Shown here: positions 8,338 to 16,122 of the stretch, one piece after another
Layout: the number at the start of each line of letters is the position of its first letter
Position numbering within the stretch: position 1 is the stretch's first letter
The notes under the pieces: model-generated
Told to the model about the DNA's origin: nothing
Database searches by the model: none
The model's input: the letters and a program-made list of their open reading frames with translations, nothing else
Position numbers and translations under genes: made by a program
From: Streptomyces sp. Ncost-T10-10d
Lineage (GTDB): Bacteria; Actinomycetota; Actinomycetes; Streptomycetales; Streptomycetaceae
Direction of reading: 5' to 3'
Assembly (NCBI RefSeq): GCF_900091955.1
Contig: NZ_FMDF01000142.1
Coordinates: forward strand, 1 to 32,571
DNA: 32,571 nucleotides

Positions 8338-8730
8338 ATGCATGAGATGTCCATCGCCATGGCCGTCGTCGGCCAGGTGGAAGAAGCAGCCCTGGCCGGC
8401 GGCGCCGTCGCCGTCACATCCGTCCGGCTCCAGGTCGGTGAGCTGGCCGGAGTGGTCCCCGACGCACTGTCCTTCTGCTTCGAACTGGCCTGCGCCGGGA
8501 CCGTTCTGGAAGGCGCGGAGCTGGTGGTCGACTCCGTACGGGCGACAGCACGCTGCGCGCCCTGTGCGGACGAATGGGCGGTCGGAATGCCTCCGCAGCT
8601 GTGCTGCCCCTTGTGCGGCGAGGCGACCGCGGAGCTGCTCTCGGGCCGCGAACTGCAGATCGCCGACGTCCAGTGGGACGAAGGACCTGCGCAAAGACCT
8701 ACCCGTGAACCGATTTCCGAGGAGCGCTGA
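8338..8730 (+). CDS. hypA: Hydrogenase nickel chaperone HypA
   Basis: HypA carries Ni(II) and, with HypB, inserts it into the large subunit. The 130-residue protein begins Met-His-Glu, the N-terminal Ni site that must be at the true start. This decides for ATG 8338 over an in-frame ATG eight codons upstream. The Zn-binding loop is CAPC followed by CPLC at about residues 76-102. The segment SVRLQVGELAGVVPDAL is typical of the family. GGAG at 8330-8333 and AGGA at 8325-8328 are ribosome-binding candidates. About 120 bases separate it from the tiny gene upstream, the longest gap in the hydrogenase region, so an internal promoter is possible. Confidence 0.95.
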   Translation: MHEMSIAMAVVGQVEEAALAGGAVAVTSVRLQVGELAGVVPDALSFCFELACAGTVLEGAELVVDSVRATARCAPCADEWAVGMPPQLCCPLCGEATAELLSGRELQIADVQWDEGPAQRPTREPISEER

Positions 8731-8733
8731 ACC

Positions 8734-9555
8734 ATGTGCCGTGTGGTCGATCTGCAGCAGGCGGTACTCGCGAAGAACGACACGACGGCGCACCGCCTGC
8801 GCACCGAACTTGCCGCCCGCGGCACCGCGGTCGTCAATCTGCTCTCCAGCCCGGGCAGTGGGAAGACGGCACTGCTCGAACGCGAACTGGTTCTGGCCCG
8901 TGAGACGGGCGTCCCCGTCGCGGCGCTGACCGCCGACCTGGCCACCGAGAACGACGCCAGGCGCCTGGCCCGCTCCGGAGCCCCGGTCAAGCAGGTGCTC
9001 ACCGACGGCCTCTGTCACCTGGAGGCCCGGATGCTGGGCGGACACCTCGACGGGTGGTTGCCCGAGGACACCCGACTCCTCTTCGTGGAGAACGTCGGCA
9101 ACCTGGTCTGCCCGGCCTCGTACGATCTCGGCGAAACCCTGAGGGTCGTCCTCGCCTCGGTCACCGAGGGCGAGGACAAGCCGCTGAAATACCCCACCGC
9201 CTTCGGGCTGGCGCACCTGGTGCTCGTCACCAAGACGGACATCGCCGAGGCTGTGGCCTTCGACGAGGACGCCTTCCGGGCCCACGTCGAGCAGGTCAAC
9301 CCCGGTGTGGAGGTGCTTCTCACCTCTGTCCGGAGCGGTGACGGCGTAGGGGCGCTCCTCGAACGGGCGCTGGACGCCGCGAACGGAACCCCGGTCCACC
9401 GGCCTGTCATGGCCCAGCAGCACCACTCCACGCACACGCATACACACACAGAGCCCGGCGAGACTTCTCACGACCACCCCCACACGCACGCAGGCCGGGG
9501 TGAGCCGGGCGCCGCGACGGACGTGTCCGGTGCCATGGCTCAGACCCGCGCGTGA
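8734..9555 (+). CDS. hypB: Hydrogenase nickel-insertion GTPase HypB
   Basis: HypB is a SIMIBI GTPase that powers Ni delivery with HypA (273 aa). The P-loop is SPGSGKT at 39-45. Switch and guanine-binding motifs are ADLATENDA, ENVGNLVCP and TKTD (in place of NKxD). The Cys-His pair in DGLCHLEARM is the metal site of the G domain. A His-rich Ni-storage tract, with nine His in about 25 residues (HHSTHTHTHT, then HDHPHTH), lies at the C-terminus, whereas in well-known HypB proteins it is near the N-terminus. The start has GAGGAG upstream at 8719-8724. The stop overlaps hypF's GTG. Confidence 0.95.
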   Translation: MCRVVDLQQAVLAKNDTTAHRLRTELAARGTAVVNLLSSPGSGKTALLERELVLARETGVPVAALTADLATENDARRLARSGAPVKQVLTDGLCHLEARMLGGHLDGWLPEDTRLLFVENVGNLVCPASYDLGETLRVVLASVTEGEDKPLKYPTAFGLAHLVLVTKTDIAEAVAFDEDAFRAHVEQVNPGVEVLLTSVRSGDGVGALLERALDAANGTPVHRPVMAQQHHSTHTHTHTEPGETSHDHPHTHAGRGEPGAATDVSGAMAQTRA

Positions 9556-11990
9556 CGGCCCAACGGTCCGGCCCGGTCGTGGGTGAGCCGACGCAGCGTC
9601 GCCGGGTCACCGTCCGGGGCGTCGTCCAAGGCGTCGGCTTCCGTCCCTACTTGTACACGCGCGCGCTGGCGATGGGCCTGGCGGGACACGTCACCAACAC
9701 CCCCGAGGGCGTCGTCGCGGAAGTCGAGGGCTCACCTGCTGCCGTGGCCCTGTTCTGCGAAGGGATCGCCACGGACGCACCGCCCATGGCCGTTCTCGAT
9801 TCCGTCGAGCACAGGGAAGTCCCCGCCGCGGGCGGTGCCGGATTCGCCATCGTCGCCTCCCGGACCGGCGGACCTTCCCGCACGCTGGTCCCTCCGGACG
9901 TGGCCACCTGCGACGACTGCCTCGCCGAGCTGGAGGACCCGGCGGACCGGCGCCACCGGCACCCCTTCATCACCTGCACCAACTGCGGCCCGCGATTCAC
10001 CATCGTCACGGATCTGCCGTACGACCGTGCGCACACCACCATGGCCCGCTTCCCCATGTGCCCCGACTGCGCGCGCGAGTACGCGGACCCCGCGGACCGC
10101 CGTTTCCATGCCCAGCCGGTCGCCTGTCACCGATGCGGACCGCGCCTCGATCTGCTGGTGGCGTACCCGGACCCGGACAAGGCTCCGCGACGTATCACCG
10201 CCACGGACCCGGTCGCCGAGGCTCGCGGACTCCTGGCCGGCGGCGCGATCCTCGCCGTCAAGGGGCTCGGCGGATACCACCTCGCGTGCGATGCGACCAA
10301 CGCCCGGGCCGTGGCCGCACTCCGCCGCCGCAAGGCCCGTGGAGACAAGCCGTTCGCCCTGATGGCCCGCGACATCGGCGACATCGAACACCTCGTCCAT
10401 GCCGGCGCGGAGGAACGGGCCCTGCTCACCGGCGTCGTCCGGCCGATCGTCCTGCTGAGGCGCCGCAGCCGCGCCGTCCTCGGGCCGGACGTCCCGGCAC
10501 CGTCGGACGACGTCGCCCCGGGCAGCCCCGATCTCGGCGTCATGCTTGCCTACACCCCCCTGCACCACTTGCTCCTCGGCCTGCCCGGCGACCCGGCCGG
10601 GCCGCGCCTTCTCGTGATGACCAGCGGCAACGTTGCCGGGGAGCCGATCGTCACCGACGACGCCGAAGCGCTGGACCGGCTCGCCCGACTGGCCGACGCC
10701 TGGCTGACCCACGACCGACCGATCCAGGTACCGTGCGACGACTCCGTCGTACGCGTCTGTGACGGGGAACTGCTGACCGTACGCCGCTCGCGCGGCTACG
10801 CCCCCCGGCCCGTCGAACTGCCCTTCCCGGTACCGGCGATCCTCGCTGCGGGCGGCGACCTCAAGAACACCCTGTGCCTGGCGGAGGGGCGCAGAGCCTG
10901 GCCGTCCGCCCACATCGGTGACATGGATGACCTCGCCACACAGCATGCCTTCGAGGACGCCGGAAAGCAGTTGGAGACCATCACCGGGGTGCGACCCGCA
11001 GTCCTGGCCGTCGACAGCCATCCCGGATACCGCTCGGGACAGCTGACCCGTCGTCTGGCCGGTGAACGGCAGGTCGTACACGTACAGCACCATCACGCAC
11101 ACATCGCCTCCGCAATGGCCGAACACGGCCTCGACGGCAGCCGGCGGGTGATCGGCGTCGCGTTCGACGGCACCGGCTACGGCGACGACGGGGCCGTGTG
11201 GGGCGGAGAGATCCTGCTGGCGGACTACGACGGATACCACCGGTTCGGGCATCTCGCGTATGTTCCTCTGCCGGGCGGCGACGCCGCCGTACGGCGTCCC
11301 TACCGCATGGCCCTGGCACATCTGCACGCGGCAGGAATCCGCTGGACGCAGGACCTGCCGTGCACCGCGGCCTGCCCGCCCGGCGAACTGGATGTCCTGG
11401 CAAGGCAGTTGGAGCGGAATCTCAACTGTGTCCCCACCTCCAGCATGGGCCGGCTGTTCGACGCCGTCTCCTCCCTCATCGGCATCTGTCACCGGGCCGG
11501 ATACGAGGCCCAGGCCGCCGTCGAACTCGAAACCGCCGCGCTCCAGGCGGCCGAGGACGATTGCGCGGGGTACGGCTTTGTGCTGCGTGCTCCCGCACCG
11601 GACAGCGGGAGCGCGCTGATCGCCGACCCCGCGCCCGTACTGTCGGCGGTGGTGGAGGACGTGCGCGCGGGTACTGCGCCGGGCGTCATCGCCGCACGCT
11701 TCCACGAGTCGGTCGCCGCCCTCGTGCGCAGCACCTGCGTCCTGGCGCGTGAGCGGCACGGCCTGGACACCGTTGCCCTGACCGGCGGAGTGTTCGCCAA
11801 CACCCGGCTCTCCTCGGCCTGCGCCCGGACGCTTCGCGGAGACGATTTCACTGTCCTGCTGCACCACCAGGTCCCCCCGAACGACGGAGGGCTGGCACTG
11901 GGGCAGGTGATGGTGGCCGCCCGAACCCGCGCCGCCGGAACACTTGATGGCCGCATCGGCGCGGCGCAGGGGAGTGCGGCCATCCACTGA
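9552..11990 (+). CDS. hypF: Carbamoyltransferase HypF
   Basis: HypF makes thiocarboxamide on HypE from carbamoyl phosphate, the source of the cyanide ligands. The 812-residue protein has the usual order: acylphosphatase domain (VRGVVQGVGFRPYLY, about 18-105), two zinc-finger pairs (CDDC with CTNC, CPDC with CHRC, about 120-200), a YrdC-like domain (KGLGGYHLACDA, RRRKARGDKPFALM, about 220-400) and the Kae1-like carbamoyltransferase domain (VQHHHAHIASAMAEHGL, GVAFDGTGYGDDGAVWGGE, TGGVFAN). The start is a GTG overlapping the hypB stop as GTGA. Length and motifs are complete, so it should be active. Confidence 0.96.
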   Translation: MTAQRSGPVVGEPTQRRRVTVRGVVQGVGFRPYLYTRALAMGLAGHVTNTPEGVVAEVEGSPAAVALFCEGIATDAPPMAVLDSVEHREVPAAGGAGFAIVASRTGGPSRTLVPPDVATCDDCLAELEDPADRRHRHPFITCTNCGPRFTIVTDLPYDRAHTTMARFPMCPDCAREYADPADRRFHAQPVACHRCGPRLDLLVAYPDPDKAPRRITATDPVAEARGLLAGGAILAVKGLGGYHLACDATNARAVAALRRRKARGDKPFALMARDIGDIEHLVHAGAEERALLTGVVRPIVLLRRRSRAVLGPDVPAPSDDVAPGSPDLGVMLAYTPLHHLLLGLPGDPAGPRLLVMTSGNVAGEPIVTDDAEALDRLARLADAWLTHDRPIQVPCDDSVVRVCDGELLTVRRSRGYAPRPVELPFPVPAILAAGGDLKNTLCLAEGRRAWPSAHIGDMDDLATQHAFEDAGKQLETITGVRPAVLAVDSHPGYRSGQLTRRLAGERQVVHVQHHHAHIASAMAEHGLDGSRRVIGVAFDGTGYGDDGAVWGGEILLADYDGYHRFGHLAYVPLPGGDAAVRRPYRMALAHLHAAGIRWTQDLPCTAACPPGELDVLARQLERNLNCVPTSSMGRLFDAVSSLIGICHRAGYEAQAAVELETAALQAAEDDCAGYGFVLRAPAPDSGSALIADPAPVLSAVVEDVRAGTAPGVIAARFHESVAALVRSTCVLARERHGLDTVALTGGVFANTRLSSACARTLRGDDFTVLLHHQVPPNDGGLALGQVMVAARTRAAGTLDGRIGAAQGSAAIH

Positions 11991-12043
11991 CGGCGTGTCC
12001 CGGCAGGACCGGGCAGGCGGATCAACCACAGCAAGGAGAAGCC

Positions 12044-12364
12044 ATGTGCCTGGCGGTGCCCGGCAGAGTACTGGAAATCGAGGAACGGGACGGCACACGC
12101 ATGGCCACCGTCGATTTCGGCGGAGTGGTCAAGGAAGCATGTCTGGAGTATCTGCCGGACCTCCAGGTCGGCGAGTACGCCATCGTCCACGTGGGGTTCG
12201 CCCTGCAGAAACTGGACGAGGAGTCGGCCCGGCAGACACTGGAGCTGTTTGCTCAACTCGGCATGCTTCAGGAAGAGTTCGGCGACCCGTGGGAAATGGC
12301 GGCAGAGGCGGGCGGGCTGCCGCTGCCCGGTGCCGGTGAAGCGGCCCAGGAGGCGCAGCAGTGA
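12044..12364 (+). CDS. hypC: Hydrogenase assembly chaperone HypC
   Basis: HypC is a small chaperone (106 aa) that holds the Fe(CN)2CO unit with HypD and guides it to the large subunit. It begins MCLAVPGRV; Cys2 is the essential iron-binding and partner-binding residue once Met1 is removed. The beta-barrel core includes ATVDFGGVVKEACLEYLPD and GEYAIVHVGFALQKLD. The last 25 residues form a Gly/Ala-rich tail with no clear role. AAGGAGA about 6 bases before the ATG is a strong ribosome-binding site. The stop overlaps the GTG of hypD. Confidence 0.96.
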   Translation: MCLAVPGRVLEIEERDGTRMATVDFGGVVKEACLEYLPDLQVGEYAIVHVGFALQKLDEESARQTLELFAQLGMLQEEFGDPWEMAAEAGGLPLPGAGEAAQEAQQ

Positions 12365-13488
12365 AGTACATCGACGAATTCCAGGACCCCGCACTGGCCC
12401 GGCGGCTGCTCGACGAGATCCGGGCCACCGTGACCAGGCCGTGGGCGCTGATGGAGGTCTGCGGCGGGCAGACCCACACCATCATCCGGCACGGCATCGA
12501 TCAACTGCTGCCGGACGAGGTCGAGCTGATCCACGGACCGGGCTGCCCGGTGTGCGTCACCCCTCTGGAGGTCATCGACAAGGCGCTGGAGATCGCCTCC
12601 CGCCCGGAGGTGATCTTCTGTTCCTTCGGCGACATGCTCCGCGTTCCCGGCACTGGCCGGGACCTGTTCCGGGTCCGCAGCGAGGGCGGCGACGTACGAG
12701 TCGTCTACTCCCCGCTCGACGCGCTGAGGATTGCCCGGGAGAACCCGGATCGGGAGGTCGTCTTCTTCGGAATCGGCTTCGAAACCACGGCGCCTCCCAA
12801 CGCGATGACGGTCTATCAGGCCCGCAGGCTCGGCATCCGCAACTTCAGTCTGCTGGTGTCCCATGTCCGGGTGCCACCGGCGATCGAGGCGATCATGCAG
12901 TCGCCGAGCTGCCGAGTGCAGGCATTCCTCGCCGCAGGACATGTGTGCAGCGTGATGGGCGTGGGCGAGTATCCCCGGCTGGCCGAACGGTTCGGCGTCC
13001 CGATCGTGGTGACAGGATTCGAACCGCTGGACATCCTGGAGGGCGTGCGCCGTACCGTGGCCCAGCTGGAACGCGGTGAACACACGGTGGACAACGCCTA
13101 CCCGCGCGCAGTGCGCCGAGAGGGAAACCCCGCCGCTCTGGCCATGCTGGAGGACGTCTTCGAGGTCACCGACCGGTCCTGGCGCGGCATCGGCGTCATC
13201 CCCGGCAGCGGCTGGCGGCTCTCCCCGCGCTATCGGGACTACGACGCCGAATACCGCTTCTCGGTGACCGGTATCGATACCCGTGAGCCCGCTCAGTGCC
13301 GCAGCGGAGAGGTTCTGCAGGGCTTGCTGAAGCCGCATGAATGCGAGGCATTCGGCACCATCTGCACTCCTCGCACCCCGCTCGGAGCGACCATGGTCTC
13401 CAGCGAGGGCGCCTGCGCCGCGTACTACCTCTACCGGCGGCTGGACATGAAGAAGACCGCACCTGTGGAGGCGAGCCCCGTTGGCTGA
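12361..13488 (+). CDS. hypD: Hydrogenase maturation protein HypD
   Basis: HypD is the Fe-S scaffold on which cyanide and CO are attached to iron (375 aa). Key motifs are MEVCGGQTHT (about 36-45, Fe and CN binding), GPGCPVCVTP (redox Cys pair), FFGIGFETTAP, and the C-terminal Cys region that binds a [4Fe-4S] cluster (HECEAFGTICTP). The start is GTG, overlapping the hypC stop as GTGA, and KYIDEF follows directly, as is usual for the family. The C-terminal tail runs 8 bases into hypE. HypC and HypD act as a complex, in line with their translational coupling. Confidence 0.96.
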   Translation: MKYIDEFQDPALARRLLDEIRATVTRPWALMEVCGGQTHTIIRHGIDQLLPDEVELIHGPGCPVCVTPLEVIDKALEIASRPEVIFCSFGDMLRVPGTGRDLFRVRSEGGDVRVVYSPLDALRIARENPDREVVFFGIGFETTAPPNAMTVYQARRLGIRNFSLLVSHVRVPPAIEAIMQSPSCRVQAFLAAGHVCSVMGVGEYPRLAERFGVPIVVTGFEPLDILEGVRRTVAQLERGEHTVDNAYPRAVRREGNPAALAMLEDVFEVTDRSWRGIGVIPGSGWRLSPRYRDYDAEYRFSVTGIDTREPAQCRSGEVLQGLLKPHECEAFGTICTPRTPLGATMVSSEGACAAYYLYRRLDMKKTAPVEASPVG

Positions 13489-14602
13489 GACCGTCGAGAC
13501 CCCCACGCGCGGTGACGTAACCGCTTCGGCGACGCCTCCCTCCGGTATCCCGCCGCTCGATCCCACGGCATGGACGTGCCCGGCCCCACTGCGGGATCAC
13601 CCGCGCATCGTGATGGGCCACGGCGGTGGCGGCGCGCTCTCCGCCGAGCTGGTCCAGCACCTCTTCGCCCCCGCCTTCGGAGGCGAGGTGCTCGCGCAGA
13701 TGGGCGATTCGGCAACGGTGTCGCTGGGCGGCGCCCGCCTGGCCTTCTCCACCGACTCGTTCGTGGTGCGGCCGCTGTTCTTCCCCGGTGGCAGTATCGG
13801 CGACCTCGCGGTCAACGGCACCCTCAACGATCTGGCCATGAGCGGTGCGCGTGCCGCCTATCTGTCCTGCGGATTCATCCTGGAGGAGGGCGTCGAGCTC
13901 TCCGTCGTCGCGCGCGTGGCCGAAGCCTTCGGCGCCGCCGCGCGCAACGCGGGCGTCGAGGTGGCGACGGGGGACACCAAGGTGGTCGAAGCCGGTCACG
14001 GCGACGGCATCTTCATCAACACTGCCGGCATCGGCCTCATCCCGGCCGGCGTCGACCTGCGTCCGCAGCGTGTCGTCCCGGGTGACGTCGTGATCGTCAA
14101 CGGGGCGATCGGTGTCCACGGCGTGGCGATCATGAGCGTGCGCGAGGGACTGGAGTTCGGCGTCGAGATCGAAAGCGACTGCGCGGCCCTGGGAGGACTC
14201 GTGGAGGCCATGCTCGCGGTCACCGGAGACCTGCACGTTCTGCGCGACCCCACCCGTGGGGGGCTCGCCGCATCCCTCAACGAGATCGCGGCGGCGTCGG
14301 GCACAGGCGTCGTGATCCAGGAGCGAGACGTCCCTGTCCCCCCGCCGGTGGCCAATGCCTGCGCCATCCTGGGACTCGACCCGATGTACGTCGCCAACGA
14401 GGGGAAGCTGGTGGCGTTCGTACCGCGTGAACACGCCGAGGCGATCCTGGACGCGATGCGTGCACACCCGCTGGGCCGGGACGCGGCAGTGATCGGTGAG
14501 GTGGTGGACGCCCACCCGGGCATGGTGGTGGCCCGCACCGGGCTCGGCGGTACACGGGTGGTCGACCTGCCGGTCGGGGAGCAACTGCCGCGGATCTGCT
14601 GA
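13481..14602 (+). CDS. hypE: Hydrogenase maturation protein HypE
   Basis: HypE dehydrates the thiocarboxamide to thiocyanate on its C-terminal Cys, giving the CN ligands (373 aa). The protein ends in PRIC, the required terminal Cys. Other motifs are VMGHGGGGALSAELVQ, DSFVVRPLFFPGGSIGDLAVNGT and DPTRGGLAASLNEIA, all typical of the AIR-synthase-like fold. The start chosen is TTG at 13481: GGAGG at 13467-13471 is well spaced, and no ATG or GTG fits between it and the conserved core. The first 40 residues are a variable leader. It is the last hydrogenase gene; a hairpin follows after 10 bases. Confidence 0.94.
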   Translation: MAETVETPTRGDVTASATPPSGIPPLDPTAWTCPAPLRDHPRIVMGHGGGGALSAELVQHLFAPAFGGEVLAQMGDSATVSLGGARLAFSTDSFVVRPLFFPGGSIGDLAVNGTLNDLAMSGARAAYLSCGFILEEGVELSVVARVAEAFGAAARNAGVEVATGDTKVVEAGHGDGIFINTAGIGLIPAGVDLRPQRVVPGDVVIVNGAIGVHGVAIMSVREGLEFGVEIESDCAALGGLVEAMLAVTGDLHVLRDPTRGGLAASLNEIAAASGTGVVIQERDVPVPPPVANACAILGLDPMYVANEGKLVAFVPREHAEAILDAMRAHPLGRDAAVIGEVVDAHPGMVVARTGLGGTRVVDLPVGEQLPRIC

Positions 14603-14612
14603 CGGCCCGCCG

Positions 14613-14666
14613 CCCTGCGCCGGATCCCATGGCATGCCCGCTTGCACGCAGGATCCGGTTGCAGGG
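14613..14666 (+). terminator. Hairpin ending the hydrogenase operon
   Basis: Two arms pair as CCCTGC/GCAGGG (6 bp) and CCGGATCC/GGATCCGG (8 bp), separated by a small asymmetric bulge (G against TT) and closed by a 23-base loop. It lies 10 bases after the hypE stop. No T tract follows, which is common for GC-rich actinobacterial terminators. An end to the 13-kb operon here fits the long non-coding stretch that follows. Confidence 0.6.
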
Positions 14667-15085
14667 CAAGGGAGATCACCGGGCATGTCGGTGACCCGGA
14701 CGGCCTCTGTCCGGCAGTCCGGGCCACCACGTCGGGCTCCGACCGCACAGCGACGGAACCGTTCTGGCACAGCGGCGGGACGGTTCTCGTCGTGCGGGTC
14801 CGGCAGCACCGACAGGTGCTGTACCGAACCGGCCATTTCGAATTGCCGACCGCACCCTGTGCGCGGCGGACCACCGAGTCGTCCACGCGTCGGCGCTGGG
14901 AGCCTCAGCAGGGATGCGGAGGGGCGCGAAGAGGCGTCAAGCGCTGTTCTGGCCAAGAGCGACACGCGCGCCGGGCAGTGGCGTGGTGACACCGGGGGAT
15001 GCACGCCTAAGGTCTGAGTGCGCGCAGCGGGGCAGGCCGGTCGAACCATGGAAGAGGTCAACGACGCATCGCACAGGGGGAAGCA
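14667..15085. other. Long intergenic region between the two operons
   Basis: This stretch of about 420 bases has no gene I can support. Open frames exist on both strands but give low-complexity Arg/Ser-rich translations without a family motif or a good ribosome-binding site. It most likely holds the promoter of the biosynthetic operon; the best candidate is listed separately. No repeat, tRNA or mobile-element end is visible. Confidence 0.5.
14986..15013 (+). promoter_or_regulatory. Candidate promoter of the biosynthetic operon
   Basis: GTGACA (14986-14991) and TAAGGT (15008-15013) are separated by 16 bases and resemble the -35 and -10 boxes of the main vegetative sigma factor. They end about 72 bases before the GTG of the first gene. 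This is the only reasonable pair I found in the gap, and matches of this quality occur by chance. Confidence 0.3.
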
Positions 15086-16120
15086 GTGCCGCGTGTCAAA
15101 CCCGTCCTGGCACGGGCCCTCCGCAGGACTCCCTTACTTTACCTGGACGTCGCCTACCGGGACCGGGTGCGGCGTCTGGGACTGAAACTCGAAGAACACG
15201 GCCCCACCGGATCGGTGAAGGACCGCAGCGCCATCGGGCTGCTACAGGCGCTGCATGACGAACGACCGCTCACCCCGGGCACGGTGGTGGTGGAATCCAC
15301 CTCCGGCAATCTCGGCCTGGCCCTGGCCCGGCTACTACCCTCCATCGACTGCGTCTTCCTCGCGGTGGTCGATCCCAAGACCCCGCTCGCCACCCGCACC
15401 ATGCTGACCGAACGCGGCGCCGGGGTGATCGTCGTCGACGAACCGGACGGACACGGCGGCTACCTGCTGAGCCGGCTGCGCAGGGTGCGCGACCTGTGCG
15501 ACCGGAACCCTGGATACCGCTGGCCCAACCAGTACGAGAACTGGGCCTCGCCCGACATCCACCGCCGCACCACCGGACCCGAGATCACCGAGCAGGCGGG
15601 ACCGGAACTCGGCGCGGTGTACGTGCCGGTCTCCACCGGTGGCACCCTCGCCGGCATCAGCGCACATCTGCGCCGGCACCGGCCCGACGTCGCCGCGGTC
15701 GCCGTGGACGTACGCGGTTCGCTGGCCGTCGCAGGCAGCGCCGGACGCCGGCTGCTGCCGGGCATCGGAGCCAGCCGGCCGTCCGCCTTCCTCAAGGGGC
15801 CGCACGGCTACGACCGTGCCGTGCACGTCGACGACATCGAGGCGATCGCCGTCTGCCGGATCCTCGCCGAGGACGTGGGACTCGCACTCGGGGGATCCAG
15901 CGGCTGCGCCGTACGCGCGCTGCTGACCGACCTGGAGAACGGCCGCATGGACGACCGGCTCGCAGTCTGCCTGGCCGCCGACGGCGGCGGCAAATACCGC
16001 GACACCCTCTACTGCGACGACTGGGCGACCGAGCAGGGCGTCGTCAAGGAGATCACGGCCGCCGAGGAACAACTGCGCCGCGAAGGTCTCTTCTTCGACC
16101 GAAAGCACCAGGAGCACTGA
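15086..16120 (+). CDS. SbnA-like PLP enzyme for L-2,3-diaminopropionate synthesis
   Basis: This 344-residue protein is a fold-type II PLP enzyme of the cysteine synthase group. The PLP lysine is K45 in PTGSVKDRSA, the substrate loop is STSGN (N75), the phosphate loop is STGGTLAG, and GGSSGC is near the end. SbnA joins O-phosphoserine and glutamate to the precursor of L-2,3-diaminopropionate, which SbnB then releases. An SbnB-like gene two genes downstream makes this role much more likely than cysteine synthesis. The start is GTG with AGGGGGA upstream. Codon 17 is TTA, rare in this genome type. It opens the biosynthetic operon, and the exporter starts 2 bases after its stop. Confidence 0.85.
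   Translation: MPRVKPVLARALRRTPLLYLDVAYRDRVRRLGLKLEEHGPTGSVKDRSAIGLLQALHDERPLTPGTVVVESTSGNLGLALARLLPSIDCVFLAVVDPKTPLATRTMLTERGAGVIVVDEPDGHGGYLLSRLRRVRDLCDRNPGYRWPNQYENWASPDIHRRTTGPEITEQAGPELGAVYVPVSTGGTLAGISAHLRRHRPDVAAVAVDVRGSLAVAGSAGRRLLPGIGASRPSAFLKGPHGYDRAVHVDDIEAIAVCRILAEDVGLALGGSSGCAVRALLTDLENGRMDDRLAVCLAADGGGKYRDTLYCDDWATEQGVVKEITAAEEQLRREGLFFDRKHQEH
15134..15136 (+). promoter_or_regulatory. TTA codon 17 of the SbnA-like gene (possible bldA control)
   Basis: Leu17 in RTPLLYLD is encoded by TTA. In Streptomyces this codon is read only by the late-expressed bldA tRNA, so translation of the first enzyme would wait for development or stationary phase. I noticed no other in-frame TTA in the window. 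Confidence 0.7.
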
Positions 16121-16122
16121 CC

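Noticed and set aside
8314..8340. Upstream ATG for hypA giving eight more residues
   Set aside because: HypA needs its His directly after the initiator Met for Ni binding, which only ATG 8338 provides.
9421..9501. CRISPR-like or satellite repeat in the CA-rich stretch
   Set aside because: It is the coding sequence of the His-rich HypB tail; the repeat is just CAC/CAT-ACA codons with no spacer structure.
14642..15017. Open frames of about 110-115 codons in the gap after hypE
   Set aside because: The translations are Arg/Ser-rich without a family motif, the frames overlap one another, and one overlaps the hypE terminator hairpin. No good ribosome-binding site stands out.
15086..16120. Primary-metabolism cysteine synthase
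   Set aside because: An SbnB-like partner and NRPS genes in the same operon, plus the TTA codon, favour diaminopropionate synthesis.
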